Assembly (NCBI GenBank): GCA_943789445.1
Contig: CALSUC010000001.1
Coordinates: forward strand, 671,751 to 735,750
Length of the DNA: 64,000 bases
Direction of reading: 5' to 3'
From: UBA4575 sp002386945
Lineage (GTDB): Bacteria > Pseudomonadota > Gammaproteobacteria > UBA4575
Shown here: positions 1 through 9,405 of the stretch, in pieces
Layout: every line of letters begins with the position of its first letter
Position numbering within the stretch: position 1 is the first letter of the stretch
Notes under the pieces: model-generated
Database searches by the model: none
What the model was told of the DNA's origin: nothing
Seen by the model: the letters and a program-made list of their open reading frames with translations, nothing else
Translations under genes and position numbers: made by a program

Positions 1-531
1 TTAAAAGAGCGTGTGATTTTTATTGTTGGTCCTATTGAAGATCATATGGCGAATCTAATTGTCGCCCAGATCCTATTTTTAGAGTCCGAAAATCCTGAGA
101 AAGATATTTCTATCTATATTAATTCTCCAGGTGGATCGGTTACTGCGGGCATGGCGATTTACGACACCATGCAATTTGCTAAGCCTGATATTAGTACACT
201 CTGTATTGGTCAGGCGGCAAGCATGGGTGCTTTTCTATTAGCAGGTGGTTGTAAGGGTAAGCGTTATGCATTGCCTAATTCGCGCGTGATGATTCATCAA
301 CCATTAGGCGGTTATCAAGGTCAGGCTACTGACATTGATATTCATGCGAAAGAAATACTCAGCATCCGTGAGAAGTTAAATACTTTACTCGCTCATCACA
401 CTGGTCAAAGTCTTGAAACCATCGCTAATGATACTGAGCGTGATAACTTCATGAGCAGTGCAAGGGCTATGGAATACGGTCTAATTGACAAAGTATTAAC
501 CACCCGTGGCGCAGAAAAAGACGAGACCTAA
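1..531 (+). CDS. clpP: ATP-dependent Clp protease proteolytic subunit, 5' partial
   Basis: Serine peptidase that forms the double-heptamer chamber degrading substrates unfolded by ClpX. The reading frame is open from the first base of the window (residues LKERVIFIVG), so the N-terminus lies upstream; the GTG at 13 is an internal Val codon, not a start. The catalytic triad is visible: Ser in GQAASMGAF, His in MIHQPLGG and Asp in NDTERD. The family signature YINSPGGSVTAGMAIYDTM is intact. The C-terminus matches full-length ClpP, so only about 25-30 N-terminal residues are missing. It is followed 193 bp later by its partner clpX, the usual order. Confidence 0.97.
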   Translation, partial: LKERVIFIVGPIEDHMANLIVAQILFLESENPEKDISIYINSPGGSVTAGMAIYDTMQFAKPDISTLCIGQAASMGAFLLAGGCKGKRYALPNSRVMIHQPLGGYQGQATDIDIHAKEILSIREKLNTLLAHHTGQSLETIANDTERDNFMSSARAMEYGLIDKVLTTRGAEKDET

Positions 532-724
532 CCACCTACGCAGGTTGATTGGCACTAGATGATCGGCTTAAACACCGCTCAAACAGCGCCGAATTAAGTC
601 TGTTACAGTAGGCCGGAGTGGGTGTTTTTGGCTCTAGCGCAAGGTATTTCTTGGTATTTCCCCGATAAGCCAATGTCGCTTAGAATGTATTTATGCAAAT
701 TAAGAGCAGATATAGGATTTAACT

Positions 725-2008
725 ATGAGCACCGAAGGTTCCGATAAGGACGCCGATAGCGGCAAACTTTTATACTGTTCATTTTGCGGCAAGTCGCAAC
801 ATGAAGTTCGTAAACTAATTGCAGGGCCATCAGTCTTCATCTGTGATGAATGTGTCGAGCTATGCAACGATATCATTCGTGAGGAGATGCAAGAGCAGTC
901 TCCAGCGAGCACTAGTAAGTTACCAACACCGATAGAACTAAAAGTTACCTTGGATGATTACGTCATCGGTCAGGCGGCGGCGAAGAAGGTTCTTTCTGTC
1001 GCTGTTTACAATCATTACAAACGGCTAGAAGCACGCAGTGCAAGCCAAGATGGTGTTGAGCTCTCAAAAAGTAATATCTTATTAGTAGGCCCTACCGGCT
1101 GTGGTAAAACGTTACTCGCAGAAACCTTAGCGCGCTTACTCGATGTGCCATTTACGATTGCTGATGCAACTACGCTGACAGAAGCGGGCTATGTTGGTGA
1201 AGATGTCGAGAACATAATTCAAAAGCTGTTGCAGAAATGTGATTACGATGTTGAGCGTGCGCAGAATGGTATCGTTTACATCGATGAGATCGATAAGATC
1301 TCACGCAAGTCAGACAATCCATCGATCACACGAGACGTTTCGGGTGAGGGTGTACAGCAGGCGTTGTTGAAGTTGATTGAAGGCACGGTTGCCTCAGTGC
1401 CACCACAGGGTGGTCGCAAGCATCCGCAGCAAGAGTTTTTGCAGGTCGATACCAGTAATATCCTATTTATCTGTGGTGGTGCTTTCGCTGGTCTAGATAA
1501 AGTAATTCTTGATCGTACTGAAAAGACTAGTATTGGTTTCCAAGCCGATGTGCGTAGCCAAGAGAGCAATCGTTCATTTGGTGAGTTGCTGCATAGTGTC
1601 GAGCCAGAAGATTTAATCCGTTATGGCTTAATCCCAGAATTTGTTGGCCGTCTGCCTGTGGTGGCGACGCTAGAGGAATTAGATGAAGAGGCCTTGATTC
1701 GAATCCTTACTGAGCCGAAGAACGCCATAACCAAGCAATACAGCAAGTTATTCGGGATGGAAGGGGCAGAAATCGAGTTCCGTCCAAATGCCTTATCCGC
1801 AGTGGCTAAAAAAGCGACTGAGCGTAAGACCGGAGCACGTGGTTTGCGTACGATTCTAGAAAATGTTCTGCTCAATACTATGTACGAGCTGCCTTCTGCT
1901 GAAGGTGTCTCTAAAGTCGTTTTAGATGAAGCTGTGATCAAGGGTGAGGCCGAACCTTACTTGATCTATGAATCAGCTGAATTTGAGAAAGCAGTCTCTG
2001 AGGACTAG
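725..2008 (+). CDS. clpX: ATP-dependent Clp protease ATP-binding subunit ClpX
   Basis: AAA+ unfoldase that recognises tagged proteins, including SsrA-tagged ones, and threads them into ClpP. The 427-residue length is normal. The N-terminal zinc-binding domain has Cys18, Cys21, Cys40 and Cys43. Walker A is GPTGCGKT (about residue 120; E. coli has Ser where this has Cys), Walker B is IVYIDEIDK, the pore loop is GYVGEDVE and the RKH loop GGRKHPQQEF is present. The ATG at 725 has a weak AGGA upstream. It sits between clpP and lon. The 193-bp gap after clpP holds no clear gene; a loose imperfect stem with a short T tract near 570-635 is not convincing as a terminator. Confidence 0.98.
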   Translation: MSTEGSDKDADSGKLLYCSFCGKSQHEVRKLIAGPSVFICDECVELCNDIIREEMQEQSPASTSKLPTPIELKVTLDDYVIGQAAAKKVLSVAVYNHYKRLEARSASQDGVELSKSNILLVGPTGCGKTLLAETLARLLDVPFTIADATTLTEAGYVGEDVENIIQKLLQKCDYDVERAQNGIVYIDEIDKISRKSDNPSITRDVSGEGVQQALLKLIEGTVASVPPQGGRKHPQQEFLQVDTSNILFICGGAFAGLDKVILDRTEKTSIGFQADVRSQESNRSFGELLHSVEPEDLIRYGLIPEFVGRLPVVATLEELDEEALIRILTEPKNAITKQYSKLFGMEGAEIEFRPNALSAVAKKATERKTGARGLRTILENVLLNTMYELPSAEGVSKVVLDEAVIKGEAEPYLIYESAEFEKAVSED

Positions 2009-2054
2009 TTGTGGTAGCTGGATTAGGCGTTGTACATCTAGTCATCCGCATGAA

Positions 2055-2084
2055 CTTGAAATGAGTGCATGGCGCCCCCACTAT
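2055..2084 (+). promoter_or_regulatory. sigma-32-type heat-shock promoter of lon
   Basis: CTTGAAA at 2055-2061, then a 14-base spacer, then CCCCACTAT at 2076-2084. This closely matches the sigma-32 consensus (CTTGAAA, 11-16 bases, CCCCATNT). It lies about 45 bp upstream of the lon start, so lon can be induced by heat shock separately from clpPX. Confidence 0.75.
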
Positions 2085-2127
2085 ATTAGCTAACACCTTT
2101 TAGCAGTAGCTTATTAGAGGAGCCCGT

Positions 2128-4560
2128 ATGGCCGATATCGAAGTTAATACCCCCACTGATGACACGAAATTTAACGTTCCGGTACTACCGTTACGTGACG
2201 TTGTAGTCTACCCGAACATGGTTATCCCACTGTTTGTTGGTCGTGAAAAGTCGATTCAAGCGCTAGATGCCGCTATGGCAGATAACAAGCAGATTCTTTT
2301 GGTTGCGCAGAAGAGCGCTGATTTAGAAGAGCCTGTAATTGAAGATCTGTATTCAGTTGGCACCCTGTCTTCTATCCTGCAATTACTAAAACTACCCGAT
2401 GGCACAATTAAGGTGCTGGTCGAAGGTAGTGAGCGCGCCAATGTGTTGCGCTGTCATGAGGATGAGGAGTACTTCACTGCCGATATAGAAATTATTGGTC
2501 GTGACGACGAAGAGGATAAGCAGAAGCTGGATATCAGCATGCGCTCTATCGTTAGTTTATTTGAACAATATGTGAAGCTAAATAATAAAGTCCCACCTGA
2601 GGTGCTGACTTCGTTATCAGGTATCGATGAAGCCGATCGGTTGGCCGATACCATCGCTGCACATCTATCGCTAAAGTTAGATCAAAAACAAGCCATTCTA
2701 GAAATCACCTCTGTGCAGGAACGCTTAGAGCACCTGATGGGTTTGATTGAAGTCGAGCTTGATGTGCTGGAAATGGAAAAGCGCATTCGCGGTCGCGTAA
2801 AGCAGCAAATGGAAAAAAGCCAGCGCGAGTATTATCTGAATGAACAGATGAAGGCGATCCAAAAAGAATTAGGTGATCTAGATGATGTGCCGAATGAATT
2901 AGATGATCTCGCTAATAAGATTGAAGACGCCGGTATGTCGGAAGAAGGCAAAGAAAAGGCAACGTCAGAGCTGAATAAGCTGAAGATGATGTCACCGATG
3001 TCAGCCGAAGCCACCGTTGTACGTAATTACATCGATTGGTTAGTCAGTATTCCATGGAAAAAGCGTACACGCATTAGCCGTAATCTAGCAAAGGCTGAGC
3101 AAGTATTAGAAGCAGATCACTATGGTCTGGAAAAGGTTAAAGAACGGATTCTGGAATACCTCGCGGTACAACAACGCGCGAAAAAATTAAAAGGACCTAT
3201 CCTTTGTTTAGTTGGGCCGCCAGGAGTAGGTAAGACTTCACTGGGTAAGTCGATTGCACGAGCAACGGGACGTAAATACACGCGTATGTCACTCGGTGGT
3301 GTACGCGATGAGGCTGAGATTCGTGGTCATCGTCGTACCTATATTGGTTCGATGCCAGGCAGAATTGTGCAGAACTTAGCCAAAGTCGAAGTGCGTAATC
3401 CACTGTTTTTATTAGATGAAATTGACAAAATGGCAATGGATTTCCGAGGCGATCCATCATCCGCCATGTTGGAAGTGCTAGATCCAGAGCAAAATAATAG
3501 TTTTGCCGATCATTACTTAGAAGTTGAGTTTGATCTCTCCGATATCATGTTTGTTGCAACCTCAAACAGTATGAATATTCCGGGTCCATTGCTCGACCGC
3601 ATGGAAGTGATTCGAATTCCAGGCTACACCGAAGATGAGAAGCGCAATATTGCAATCAATTATCTGGTTCCAAAACAAGTGGCTAATAATGGGCTGAAGA
3701 AAACTGAAATCAACATCAGTGAATCTGCCATTACCGATATAATTCGTTACTACACGCGTGAAGCTGGTGTGCGTAACCTGGAGCGAGAGATCTCTAAGGT
3801 CTGTCGTAAGGTAGTCAAATCAGCTGTGCTGAACGATAAGCAGTTTAGCGATAAGGTTAACTCAGATAACTTGGAAGACTATCTAGGCGTACGACGCTTC
3901 CGTTACGGTTTGGCTGAAGAGAAGGATCAAGTGGGTCAGGTGACTGGTTTGGCCTGGACCGAAGTAGGTGGTGAATTATTGACCATTGAAGCTGAAGCAG
4001 TGCCAGGTAAGGGCAAATTAATGCCAACTGGTAATCTTGAAGACGTCATGAAAGAGTCTATTCAAGTTGCACAAACAGTGATTCGTAGTCGTGCGGCTAG
4101 CTTGGGTATCAAGCCTGATTTTTATGAAAAGGTCGACATCCATATTCACGTGCCTGAGGGTGCGGTAAAGAAAGATGGGCCAAGTGCTGGTGTTGGTATG
4201 ACGACTGCATTAGCCTCTGTTTTAACTCAGATTCCAGTACGCGCTGATGTTGCTATGACCGGAGAAATCACTCTCCGAGGAGAGGTTTTACCTATCGGTG
4301 GATTGAAGGAAAAATTACTGGCGGCACATCGTGGTGGCATCAAAACCATCATTATTCCGCATGATAATGAAAAAGATTTGGCCGATATCCCAGATAATAT
4401 CCTGCAAGAAGTGACAATTAAGCCGGTGCGATGGATAGATGAGGTCCTAGAAATAGCATTAAAAGAGCTACCTACCTGTTTGGAAGATAGCGAGAATGCA
4501 GATGATGTGGCTAAAGCAGCAGATAAGAAAGGGGCCGAGGGTGAGACTAGGCGCCATTGA
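2128..4560 (+). CDS. lon: ATP-dependent Lon protease
   Basis: Homo-oligomeric AAA+ serine protease of the cytoplasm that removes misfolded and regulatory proteins. Residues 1 to about 200 form the LON substrate-binding domain (NVPVLPLRDVVVYPNMV). Walker A is GPPGVGKT (about 363-370) and Walker B is PLFLLDEIDKM. The protease domain carries Ser686 in KDGPSAGVGMT and the paired Lys in GGLKEKLLAAHRGG about 43 residues on. At 810 residues it is slightly longer than the E. coli enzyme; the extra is a charged C-terminal tail rich in Asp, Ala and Lys. AGAGGAG-like RBS precedes the ATG. It follows clpX and precedes hupB, as in enteric bacteria. Confidence 0.98.
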   Translation: MADIEVNTPTDDTKFNVPVLPLRDVVVYPNMVIPLFVGREKSIQALDAAMADNKQILLVAQKSADLEEPVIEDLYSVGTLSSILQLLKLPDGTIKVLVEGSERANVLRCHEDEEYFTADIEIIGRDDEEDKQKLDISMRSIVSLFEQYVKLNNKVPPEVLTSLSGIDEADRLADTIAAHLSLKLDQKQAILEITSVQERLEHLMGLIEVELDVLEMEKRIRGRVKQQMEKSQREYYLNEQMKAIQKELGDLDDVPNELDDLANKIEDAGMSEEGKEKATSELNKLKMMSPMSAEATVVRNYIDWLVSIPWKKRTRISRNLAKAEQVLEADHYGLEKVKERILEYLAVQQRAKKLKGPILCLVGPPGVGKTSLGKSIARATGRKYTRMSLGGVRDEAEIRGHRRTYIGSMPGRIVQNLAKVEVRNPLFLLDEIDKMAMDFRGDPSSAMLEVLDPEQNNSFADHYLEVEFDLSDIMFVATSNSMNIPGPLLDRMEVIRIPGYTEDEKRNIAINYLVPKQVANNGLKKTEINISESAITDIIRYYTREAGVRNLEREISKVCRKVVKSAVLNDKQFSDKVNSDNLEDYLGVRRFRYGLAEEKDQVGQVTGLAWTEVGGELLTIEAEAVPGKGKLMPTGNLEDVMKESIQVAQTVIRSRAASLGIKPDFYEKVDIHIHVPEGAVKKDGPSAGVGMTTALASVLTQIPVRADVAMTGEITLRGEVLPIGGLKEKLLAAHRGGIKTIIIPHDNEKDLADIPDNILQEVTIKPVRWIDEVLEIALKELPTCLEDSENADDVAKAADKKGAEGETRRH

Positions 4561-4629
4561 AAGTTCGCATTGACATAATTTGCGGCAAGCTGCTATAAAA
4601 AGATTGGCGCTGAACGGCGTTAAGCTGGG

Positions 4630-4700
4630 CATCGGACGAATAAGAGATAATAAAACGTTTATGAGTTTACTTATGAATAAAATAAGTCCGATGTTTTTTT
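4630..4700 (+). terminator. intrinsic terminator after lon
   Basis: CATCGGAC at 4630-4637 pairs perfectly with GTCCGATG at 4686-4693, followed directly by seven T (4694-4700). The loop is long (about 48 bases) and AT-rich, but contains an inner ATAAG/CTTAT pairing that would shorten it. It separates lon from hupB. Confidence 0.65.
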
Positions 4701-4776
4701 CTTGAACTGATTACTTTGAGATGCGACAAAACTGTTTCATCTTGCGTAATTTAATATCACTAGGGGCTGTCTAAAA

Positions 4777-5049
4777 ATGAATAAAACTGAACTTACTGAA
4801 GCGGTAGCAAGTGCCACTGATTTATCAAAAGCAGCAGCTGCAAAAGCTGTAGATGCAGTTATTGAAGCAATTACAAATACACTAAAGGAAAAGAACCAGG
4901 TATCAATTACTGGCTTCGGTAGTTTCCTTGTTCGTGAGCGTGGAGCTCGTATCGGACGTAACCCTCGTACCGGTGAAGAGATGCAAATTAAGGCGTCAAA
5001 TGTTCCTAGCTTTAAAGCTGGCAAAGCATTGAAGGATGCCGTAAACTAG
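4777..5049 (+). CDS. hupB: DNA-binding protein HU
   Basis: 90-residue nucleoid protein of the HU/IHF family that bends DNA non-specifically as a dimer. The family signature GFGSFLVRERGARIGRNPRTG is split across the beta arm, with the Pro of the intercalating tip (RNPRTGEE) present. The length is typical of HU, and the position directly after lon is that of hupB. A lone GGGG precedes the ATG in place of a standard RBS. Two tRNA genes follow closely. Confidence 0.96.
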   Translation: MNKTELTEAVASATDLSKAAAAKAVDAVIEAITNTLKEKNQVSITGFGSFLVRERGARIGRNPRTGEEMQIKASNVPSFKAGKALKDAVN

Positions 5050-5066
5050 CGCGCCTTCGGTATGTG

Positions 5067-5142
5067 GGGTGCTTAGCTCAGCTGGTAGAGCATCGCCCTT
5101 ACAAGGCGAGGGTCGGGGGTTCGATCCCCTCAGCACCCACCA
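5067..5142 (+). tRNA. tRNA-Val (anticodon TAC)
   Basis: 76-nt cloverleaf. The acceptor stem GGGTGCT/AGCACCC is perfect, the anticodon loop CTTACAA lies between TCGCC and GGCGA, the T-arm contains GGTTCGATCC, and the CCA is encoded. It lies 17 bp after the HU stop codon. Confidence 0.97.
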
Positions 5143-5160
5143 CATACGAAGACCAGTTAA

Positions 5161-5237
5161 GGAGTGGTAGTTCAGCTGGTTAGAATACCGGCCTGTCACG
5201 CCGGGGGTCGCGGGTTCGAATCCCGTCCACTCCGCCA
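5161..5237 (+). tRNA. tRNA-Asp (anticodon GTC)
   Basis: 77-nt cloverleaf. The acceptor stem is GGAGTGG/CCACTCC, the anticodon loop CTGTCAC sits between CCGGC and GCCGG, the T-arm is GGGTTCGAATCCC and the CCA is encoded. It is 18 bp after tRNA-Val and probably cotranscribed with it. Confidence 0.97.
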
Positions 5238-5249
5238 TAAAATCAGTAA

Positions 5250-5272
5250 GGAGGAAGCATTCGTCTTCCTCC
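5250..5272 (+). other. perfect hairpin between tRNA-Asp and ppiD
   Basis: GGAGGAAG (5250-5257) and CTTCCTCC (5265-5272) form an 8-bp perfect stem with a 7-base loop. There is no T tract after it. It may mark the 3' end of the tRNA transcript or be a processing signal. It overlaps a strong Shine-Dalgarno-like AAGGAGG whose spacing suits no good start codon. Confidence 0.5.
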
Positions 5273-5323
5273 ATGCTGTATACTTCCAATCTTTATCAAA
5301 ATAATTCCACAAGAGTTACTGTT

Positions 5324-7237
5324 ATGTTGATGCAGATCCGTGAGCGCGCCACAGGAGTGTTCGCCTACATTATTGTTCTATTGATCTCAGTACCCTTCGC
5401 CTTATGGGGCATCCAAGAATACTTTGGTGGTCCAGGTGATGCTGCAGTAGCTGAAGTTAACGGTATCGAAATATCCAAGCAGGTATTTGATCAACGATTA
5501 CAGCAACAGCGTCGATACATGCGCTCTACACTCGGTGAGTCATTCGATCAGCTCTATCCTGACGAAGTGAGTATCAAAAAAGAAGTTATCGAAAGCATGG
5601 TGCGTGAGCAACTGCTACGAGACTTCATGCAAAACAGCGGTATTGCGATCAGCGATATCTTTCTTTCGCAGCGTATCCAATCAGTACCTCAGCTGCAGGT
5701 TGATGGACGTTTTAGTGCGGAACGCTACGAGCAGGTCGTTCAATCACAGCGTATGAGTAAGGCACAGTTCGAAGACCAACTGCGTCAAGATGAAGCCAGC
5801 ACGCAATATCAAAGTAGTATCGTCTTCTCTAGCTTCCTCACTAATGAAGCAGAACGTGAATATGCTGCACTAAGAAATCAAACACGTAGCTTTGACTATT
5901 TTGTAGTCAGTGAGACGGTCAATCCGCAAGCAGTTAAGTCAGCGGCGATTGATAGTTACTATCAGAAAAACCAAGAGCGCTTTCAAGCACCGGCTCAGGT
6001 TAAGTTGGAATATATAGAGATTGATCAGCAGGCGATTGCTGATGCCATGAGTTTTAGCGAACAACAGTTGCTTGAGGCCTATCAGCAGGATCCTCAGAGT
6101 TACCGCACTGATGAGCTACGTCAAGCCAAGCATATCTTGTTTAAGGCACCTGAAGACGCCACAGAAGATCAACGTAAGGCTATCGCTGAACGTGCAGCAA
6201 AGGCGCTTGTGGAGCTGGATGCAGGCGTAGATTTTTCAACCGTAGCGAAACAGTACTCAGAAGATACTATCTCTGCTAATAACGGTGGTGACTTAGGTTT
6301 TATTAGTCGTGTTGATATCGATAATCCAGTCTTTATCGATAGTCTATTCTCGATGAAGTCTGGACAGGTTAGTCCAATATTAGATACCAAGCTGGGTCTA
6401 CAGATTATTCAACTGACAGCGATTAAAGCGCCTGAAATGGTGCCGTTCAAAAAGGTGCGTAATCGCATAGCGAATGAATTACGTGCAGAACGGTCAGCAC
6501 AAAAATTTGCAAGCCTGGCTGATCGCCTACAAGAACTGAGCTATGAAGCAGGAGATCGCTTAGAGTCGGTTGCTGAAACGTTGAATCTGGAGCTTAAGAT
6601 CTCAGATTGGCAATCAGTGGAAACGGCGACTGATTTTGCAGCTAAAAATAAAGTCATGGAAACTGCGTTCTCTGAAGAAGTTTTGATTAAAGGCTTTAAT
6701 AGCGAATTGATAGAAACAAATGATGGCCAGGTGGCTGTGCTACGAGTCAGCGATCACCGTCCAGCAGCCGTATTGTCTAAGGCTGAAGTAGAGTCTGATA
6801 TACGCGATAACTTAAGCGTAGAACTAGCAGCAGCATTGAATGCAGAAAAAGCTGCGAGCCTGATACAGGCAATGGAAGCTAATTCAAATCAAGGTTCAGT
6901 GAAATTGAAAAGCCTAGCTAAATCACATAAGGCCTCAATCGAAACGATACGAAATTTACGTCGTGATGATGCCTCTGTTCCTCTTGTCTTTGTTATGCAG
7001 GCATTTCAGATGCCACTACCTAGTGTCGATAACTTCAATCTATCTAGTGTTGCTCTAGATGATGGTAGCCATGCCGTTGTGAGACTGCATCACAGTGAGA
7101 CTAATGCCGATGCTGTGAAAGTAGATCAAGCCGAATGGATAGCACAGCAGACAGGTTATGGTCAGCGTGAATTGAATGCGATAGCGAAAGCACTTCGGGA
7201 GACCGGTGATGTGCAAATATTTAACGACAGTCTGTAA
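5324..7237 (+). CDS. ppiD: peptidyl-prolyl isomerase / periplasmic chaperone PpiD
   Basis: Inner-membrane-anchored SurA-like folding factor that works near the Sec translocon on newly exported proteins. One N-terminal membrane segment (YIIVLLISVPFALWGIQEYF) is followed by a SurA_N-like helical region and a parvulin (PpiC) domain around residues 245-360 (RQAKHILFKAP ... NNGGDLGFISR). The ATG at 5324 (protein MLMQIRERA, 637 residues) is preferred because the membrane segment then begins close to the N-terminus as in PpiD; an in-frame ATG at 5273 would add 17 residues inside the hairpin region. The position after lon-hupB is the classical one. Confidence 0.93.
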   Translation: MLMQIRERATGVFAYIIVLLISVPFALWGIQEYFGGPGDAAVAEVNGIEISKQVFDQRLQQQRRYMRSTLGESFDQLYPDEVSIKKEVIESMVREQLLRDFMQNSGIAISDIFLSQRIQSVPQLQVDGRFSAERYEQVVQSQRMSKAQFEDQLRQDEASTQYQSSIVFSSFLTNEAEREYAALRNQTRSFDYFVVSETVNPQAVKSAAIDSYYQKNQERFQAPAQVKLEYIEIDQQAIADAMSFSEQQLLEAYQQDPQSYRTDELRQAKHILFKAPEDATEDQRKAIAERAAKALVELDAGVDFSTVAKQYSEDTISANNGGDLGFISRVDIDNPVFIDSLFSMKSGQVSPILDTKLGLQIIQLTAIKAPEMVPFKKVRNRIANELRAERSAQKFASLADRLQELSYEAGDRLESVAETLNLELKISDWQSVETATDFAAKNKVMETAFSEEVLIKGFNSELIETNDGQVAVLRVSDHRPAAVLSKAEVESDIRDNLSVELAAALNAEKAASLIQAMEANSNQGSVKLKSLAKSHKASIETIRNLRRDDASVPLVFVMQAFQMPLPSVDNFNLSSVALDDGSHAVVRLHHSETNADAVKVDQAEWIAQQTGYGQRELNAIAKALRETGDVQIFNDSL

Positions 7238-7261
7238 ATCATTTAGTGTTATTTTCTGTCA

Positions 7262-8518
7262 ATGAAACTTCATTGGCAGATTCTTATTGCGCTAGTCCTT
7301 GCCGTAATTATCGGCTCGGCTAGCAGCAGTCTAGAAGCCACATTTGGCTTCTCTCTCCTTCCTAGCTTTGATTTCGTTGGCAGTCTGTTTCTTAATGCCT
7401 TGAAGATGATCATCGTACCCTTGATCGTATCCTCGATTATCGTCGGCATCTCTAATATTGAGCGTGATGGTTCTTTCGCCCGTATGGGCGGAAAAACCCT
7501 ACTGTATTACGTTTGCACCAGTGCGATTGCGATCATGATCGGTCTAGTTTTGGTGATGTTGATACAACCAGGTGTGATTAATGGTCAGCCGGCACAGCAG
7601 GTCTTAGGGCTACATGCCGATACTGCGGCTGTCGCTGAACGTGTTGGCGGCTCCAGTGGTAGTGATATTGTGGCTATTTTCTTGCGCCTAATCCCAAGTA
7701 ATGTGATTCATGCAGCAGCGGAAGGGCAAATGTTAGGGTTGATCTTTTTCAGTCTCTTATTTGGTTACTTTATCGCGCACTGTGGAGAAAATTCACAGCG
7801 TACCTTGAAGGGATTCTTTCAGGGTGTGTTTGAAGTGATGATGAAGATCACCGATCTGGTTATGCGCTTTGCCCCTCTAGGTGTGTTTGCCTTAGTCGCG
7901 GCAGTGGTGGCACGCTCAGGTCTTGGTGTGTTTATTCCGTTGGCTAAGTTTTTCTTTACGGTCGTCGCCGCTTTATTGTTGCATCTACTTGTAGTCTTAC
8001 CGCTGTTGCTCAAACTAGTTGCTGGGGTTAGCCCGATTAAGCATTTTCGAGCGATGGCGCCCGCCTTATTAACAGCCTTTTCTACTAGCTCTTCGGCGGC
8101 AACCCTGCCTATGACCATGGACTGCATTGAAAAGCGCGCCGGTGTGTCTAATCAGAGTTCTAGTTTTGTTTTGCCACTGGGTGCAACGATTAATATGGAT
8201 GGCACTGCTCTGTATGAGTGTGTCGCGGCCTTATTTATTGCGCAGGCCTACGGGCTGGAGCTCGGCATGGTGCAGCAGTTCACTGTTGTCTCATTAGCCC
8301 TGATGACTTCTATTGGTGTCGCTGGCATCCCTTCGGCGAGTTTGGTCGCAATTACGATTATTTTGGCGGCTATGGGTCTGCCCATAGAAGGTATCGGTTT
8401 GATTCTTGCGGTGGATCGGATACTCGATATGAGTCGTACCGCAGTGAATATCTTTAGCGACTCCTGCGGAGCGGTGATTATTGCCCGCTCCGAAGGTGAA
8501 GAGACTAAGTTAGTCTAA
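7262..8518 (+). CDS. dicarboxylate/amino acid:cation symporter (DAACS family)
   Basis: Secondary transporter of the GltP/DctA family that imports glutamate, aspartate or C4-dicarboxylates with H+ or Na+. It is 418 residues with about eight hydrophobic segments. It has the Ser-rich re-entrant loop (FSTSSSAATLP) and the NMDGTALY motif in transmembrane segment 7 that lines the substrate and cation sites. The start is 24 bp after ppiD with no strong RBS, so translation may be partly coupled. It converges with fabI across a 14-bp gap. The exact substrate cannot be read from the sequence. Confidence 0.9.
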   Translation: MKLHWQILIALVLAVIIGSASSSLEATFGFSLLPSFDFVGSLFLNALKMIIVPLIVSSIIVGISNIERDGSFARMGGKTLLYYVCTSAIAIMIGLVLVMLIQPGVINGQPAQQVLGLHADTAAVAERVGGSSGSDIVAIFLRLIPSNVIHAAAEGQMLGLIFFSLLFGYFIAHCGENSQRTLKGFFQGVFEVMMKITDLVMRFAPLGVFALVAAVVARSGLGVFIPLAKFFFTVVAALLLHLLVVLPLLLKLVAGVSPIKHFRAMAPALLTAFSTSSSAATLPMTMDCIEKRAGVSNQSSSFVLPLGATINMDGTALYECVAALFIAQAYGLELGMVQQFTVVSLALMTSIGVAGIPSASLVAITIILAAMGLPIEGIGLILAVDRILDMSRTAVNIFSDSCGAVIIARSEGEETKLV

Positions 8519-8532
8519 TAGCTGAGTTCGGC

Positions 8533-9312
8533 TTAGTAGCCACTCATGCCGACGGTGCTGTAGCCAGCGTCAACATAGGTAATCTCACCAGTAATACCGC
8601 TAGCAAGATCAGAGCAGAGGAATGCAGCCGCATTACCGACCTCTTCAATGCTGACATTCTTACGCAGCGGTGCATTTTCTTCGACATGATCTAGCATCTT
8701 ACGAAAATCACCAATGCCTGCCGCCGCTAGGGTACGAATAGGGCCAGCAGAAATACCATTTACACGCACACCACTAGGGCCCATGGCGTAAGCCATATAA
8801 CGAATATTCGCCTCTAGACTCGCCTTGGCTAGGCCCATGACATTGTAGTTCGGCATCGAGCGCACGGCACCTAAATAAGATAGTGACATGATGGAGCTGT
8901 TCTCACGCAACATAGGGCGTGCTGCCTTGGCTAAGGCGGTCAGACTATAGCTGCTGATCTCATGTGCTAGGCGTGAACCTTCACGCGTGGTGTTTTCAAC
9001 AAAATCACCGGCTAGCTCTTCTTTTGGCGCAAATGCCACTGAATGCACCAGAATGTCAAAATCCGACCAGCTTTGCTTGAGACCACTAAAAAGGTCAGCA
9101 ATGCTCTCATCACTTGCAACATCACAGGGTAGGACGATGTTGCTACCGGTTGCAGTCGCCAGTTTTTCAACGCGTGACTGCAGCTTCTCATTTTGATAGG
9201 TGAAGGCTAATTCAGCGCCTTGCTTATGCATCGCATCAGCAACACCCCACGCAATAGAGCGATTGCTGGCAACACCGATAATCAGTGCTCTTTTATTCTC
9301 TAAAAAACCCAT
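8533..9312 (-). CDS. fabI: enoyl-[acyl-carrier-protein] reductase (NADH) FabI
   Basis: Last reductive step of each type II fatty-acid elongation cycle, using NADH. It is a 259-residue short-chain dehydrogenase fold. The N-terminal nucleotide-binding region is LIIGVASNRSIAWGVA, and the catalytic Tyr-x6-Lys is seen in NYNVMGLAKAS with the upstream Tyr in SYLGA. Length and motifs separate it from FabL and FabV. The reading direction is opposite to its neighbours; a 93-bp divergent gap separates it from the ABC importer operon. An AGGAGAT RBS precedes the ATG on the minus strand. Confidence 0.97.
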   Translation of the reverse strand: MGFLENKRALIIGVASNRSIAWGVADAMHKQGAELAFTYQNEKLQSRVEKLATATGSNIVLPCDVASDESIADLFSGLKQSWSDFDILVHSVAFAPKEELAGDFVENTTREGSRLAHEISSYSLTALAKAARPMLRENSSIMSLSYLGAVRSMPNYNVMGLAKASLEANIRYMAYAMGPSGVRVNGISAGPIRTLAAAGIGDFRKMLDHVEENAPLRKNVSIEEVGNAAAFLCSDLASGITGEITYVDAGYSTVGMSGY

Positions 9313-9405
9313 GCGATCTCCTTCGTCGAATCTTTTCTCTTATCGTGGTTAATCGCTATACTGCGACTAACGAAAGATCAAATTATACATAACTAGCCCG
9401 CTTGG

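Noticed and set aside
532..724. Possible terminator between clpP and clpX
   Set aside because: The AAACACC ... GGTGTTTTT pairing needs a loop of about 40 bases and contains mismatches; clpP and clpX are commonly linked, so evidence is too weak.
5273..5323. Earlier ATG for ppiD
   Set aside because: The resulting extension is not hydrophobic or conserved and starts directly at the foot of a hairpin; ATG 5324 fits PpiD architecture.
8218..8457. Open frame of 79 codons inside the symporter gene
   Set aside because: It overlaps fully with a strongly conserved symporter coding region in another frame and has no RBS or family resemblance.
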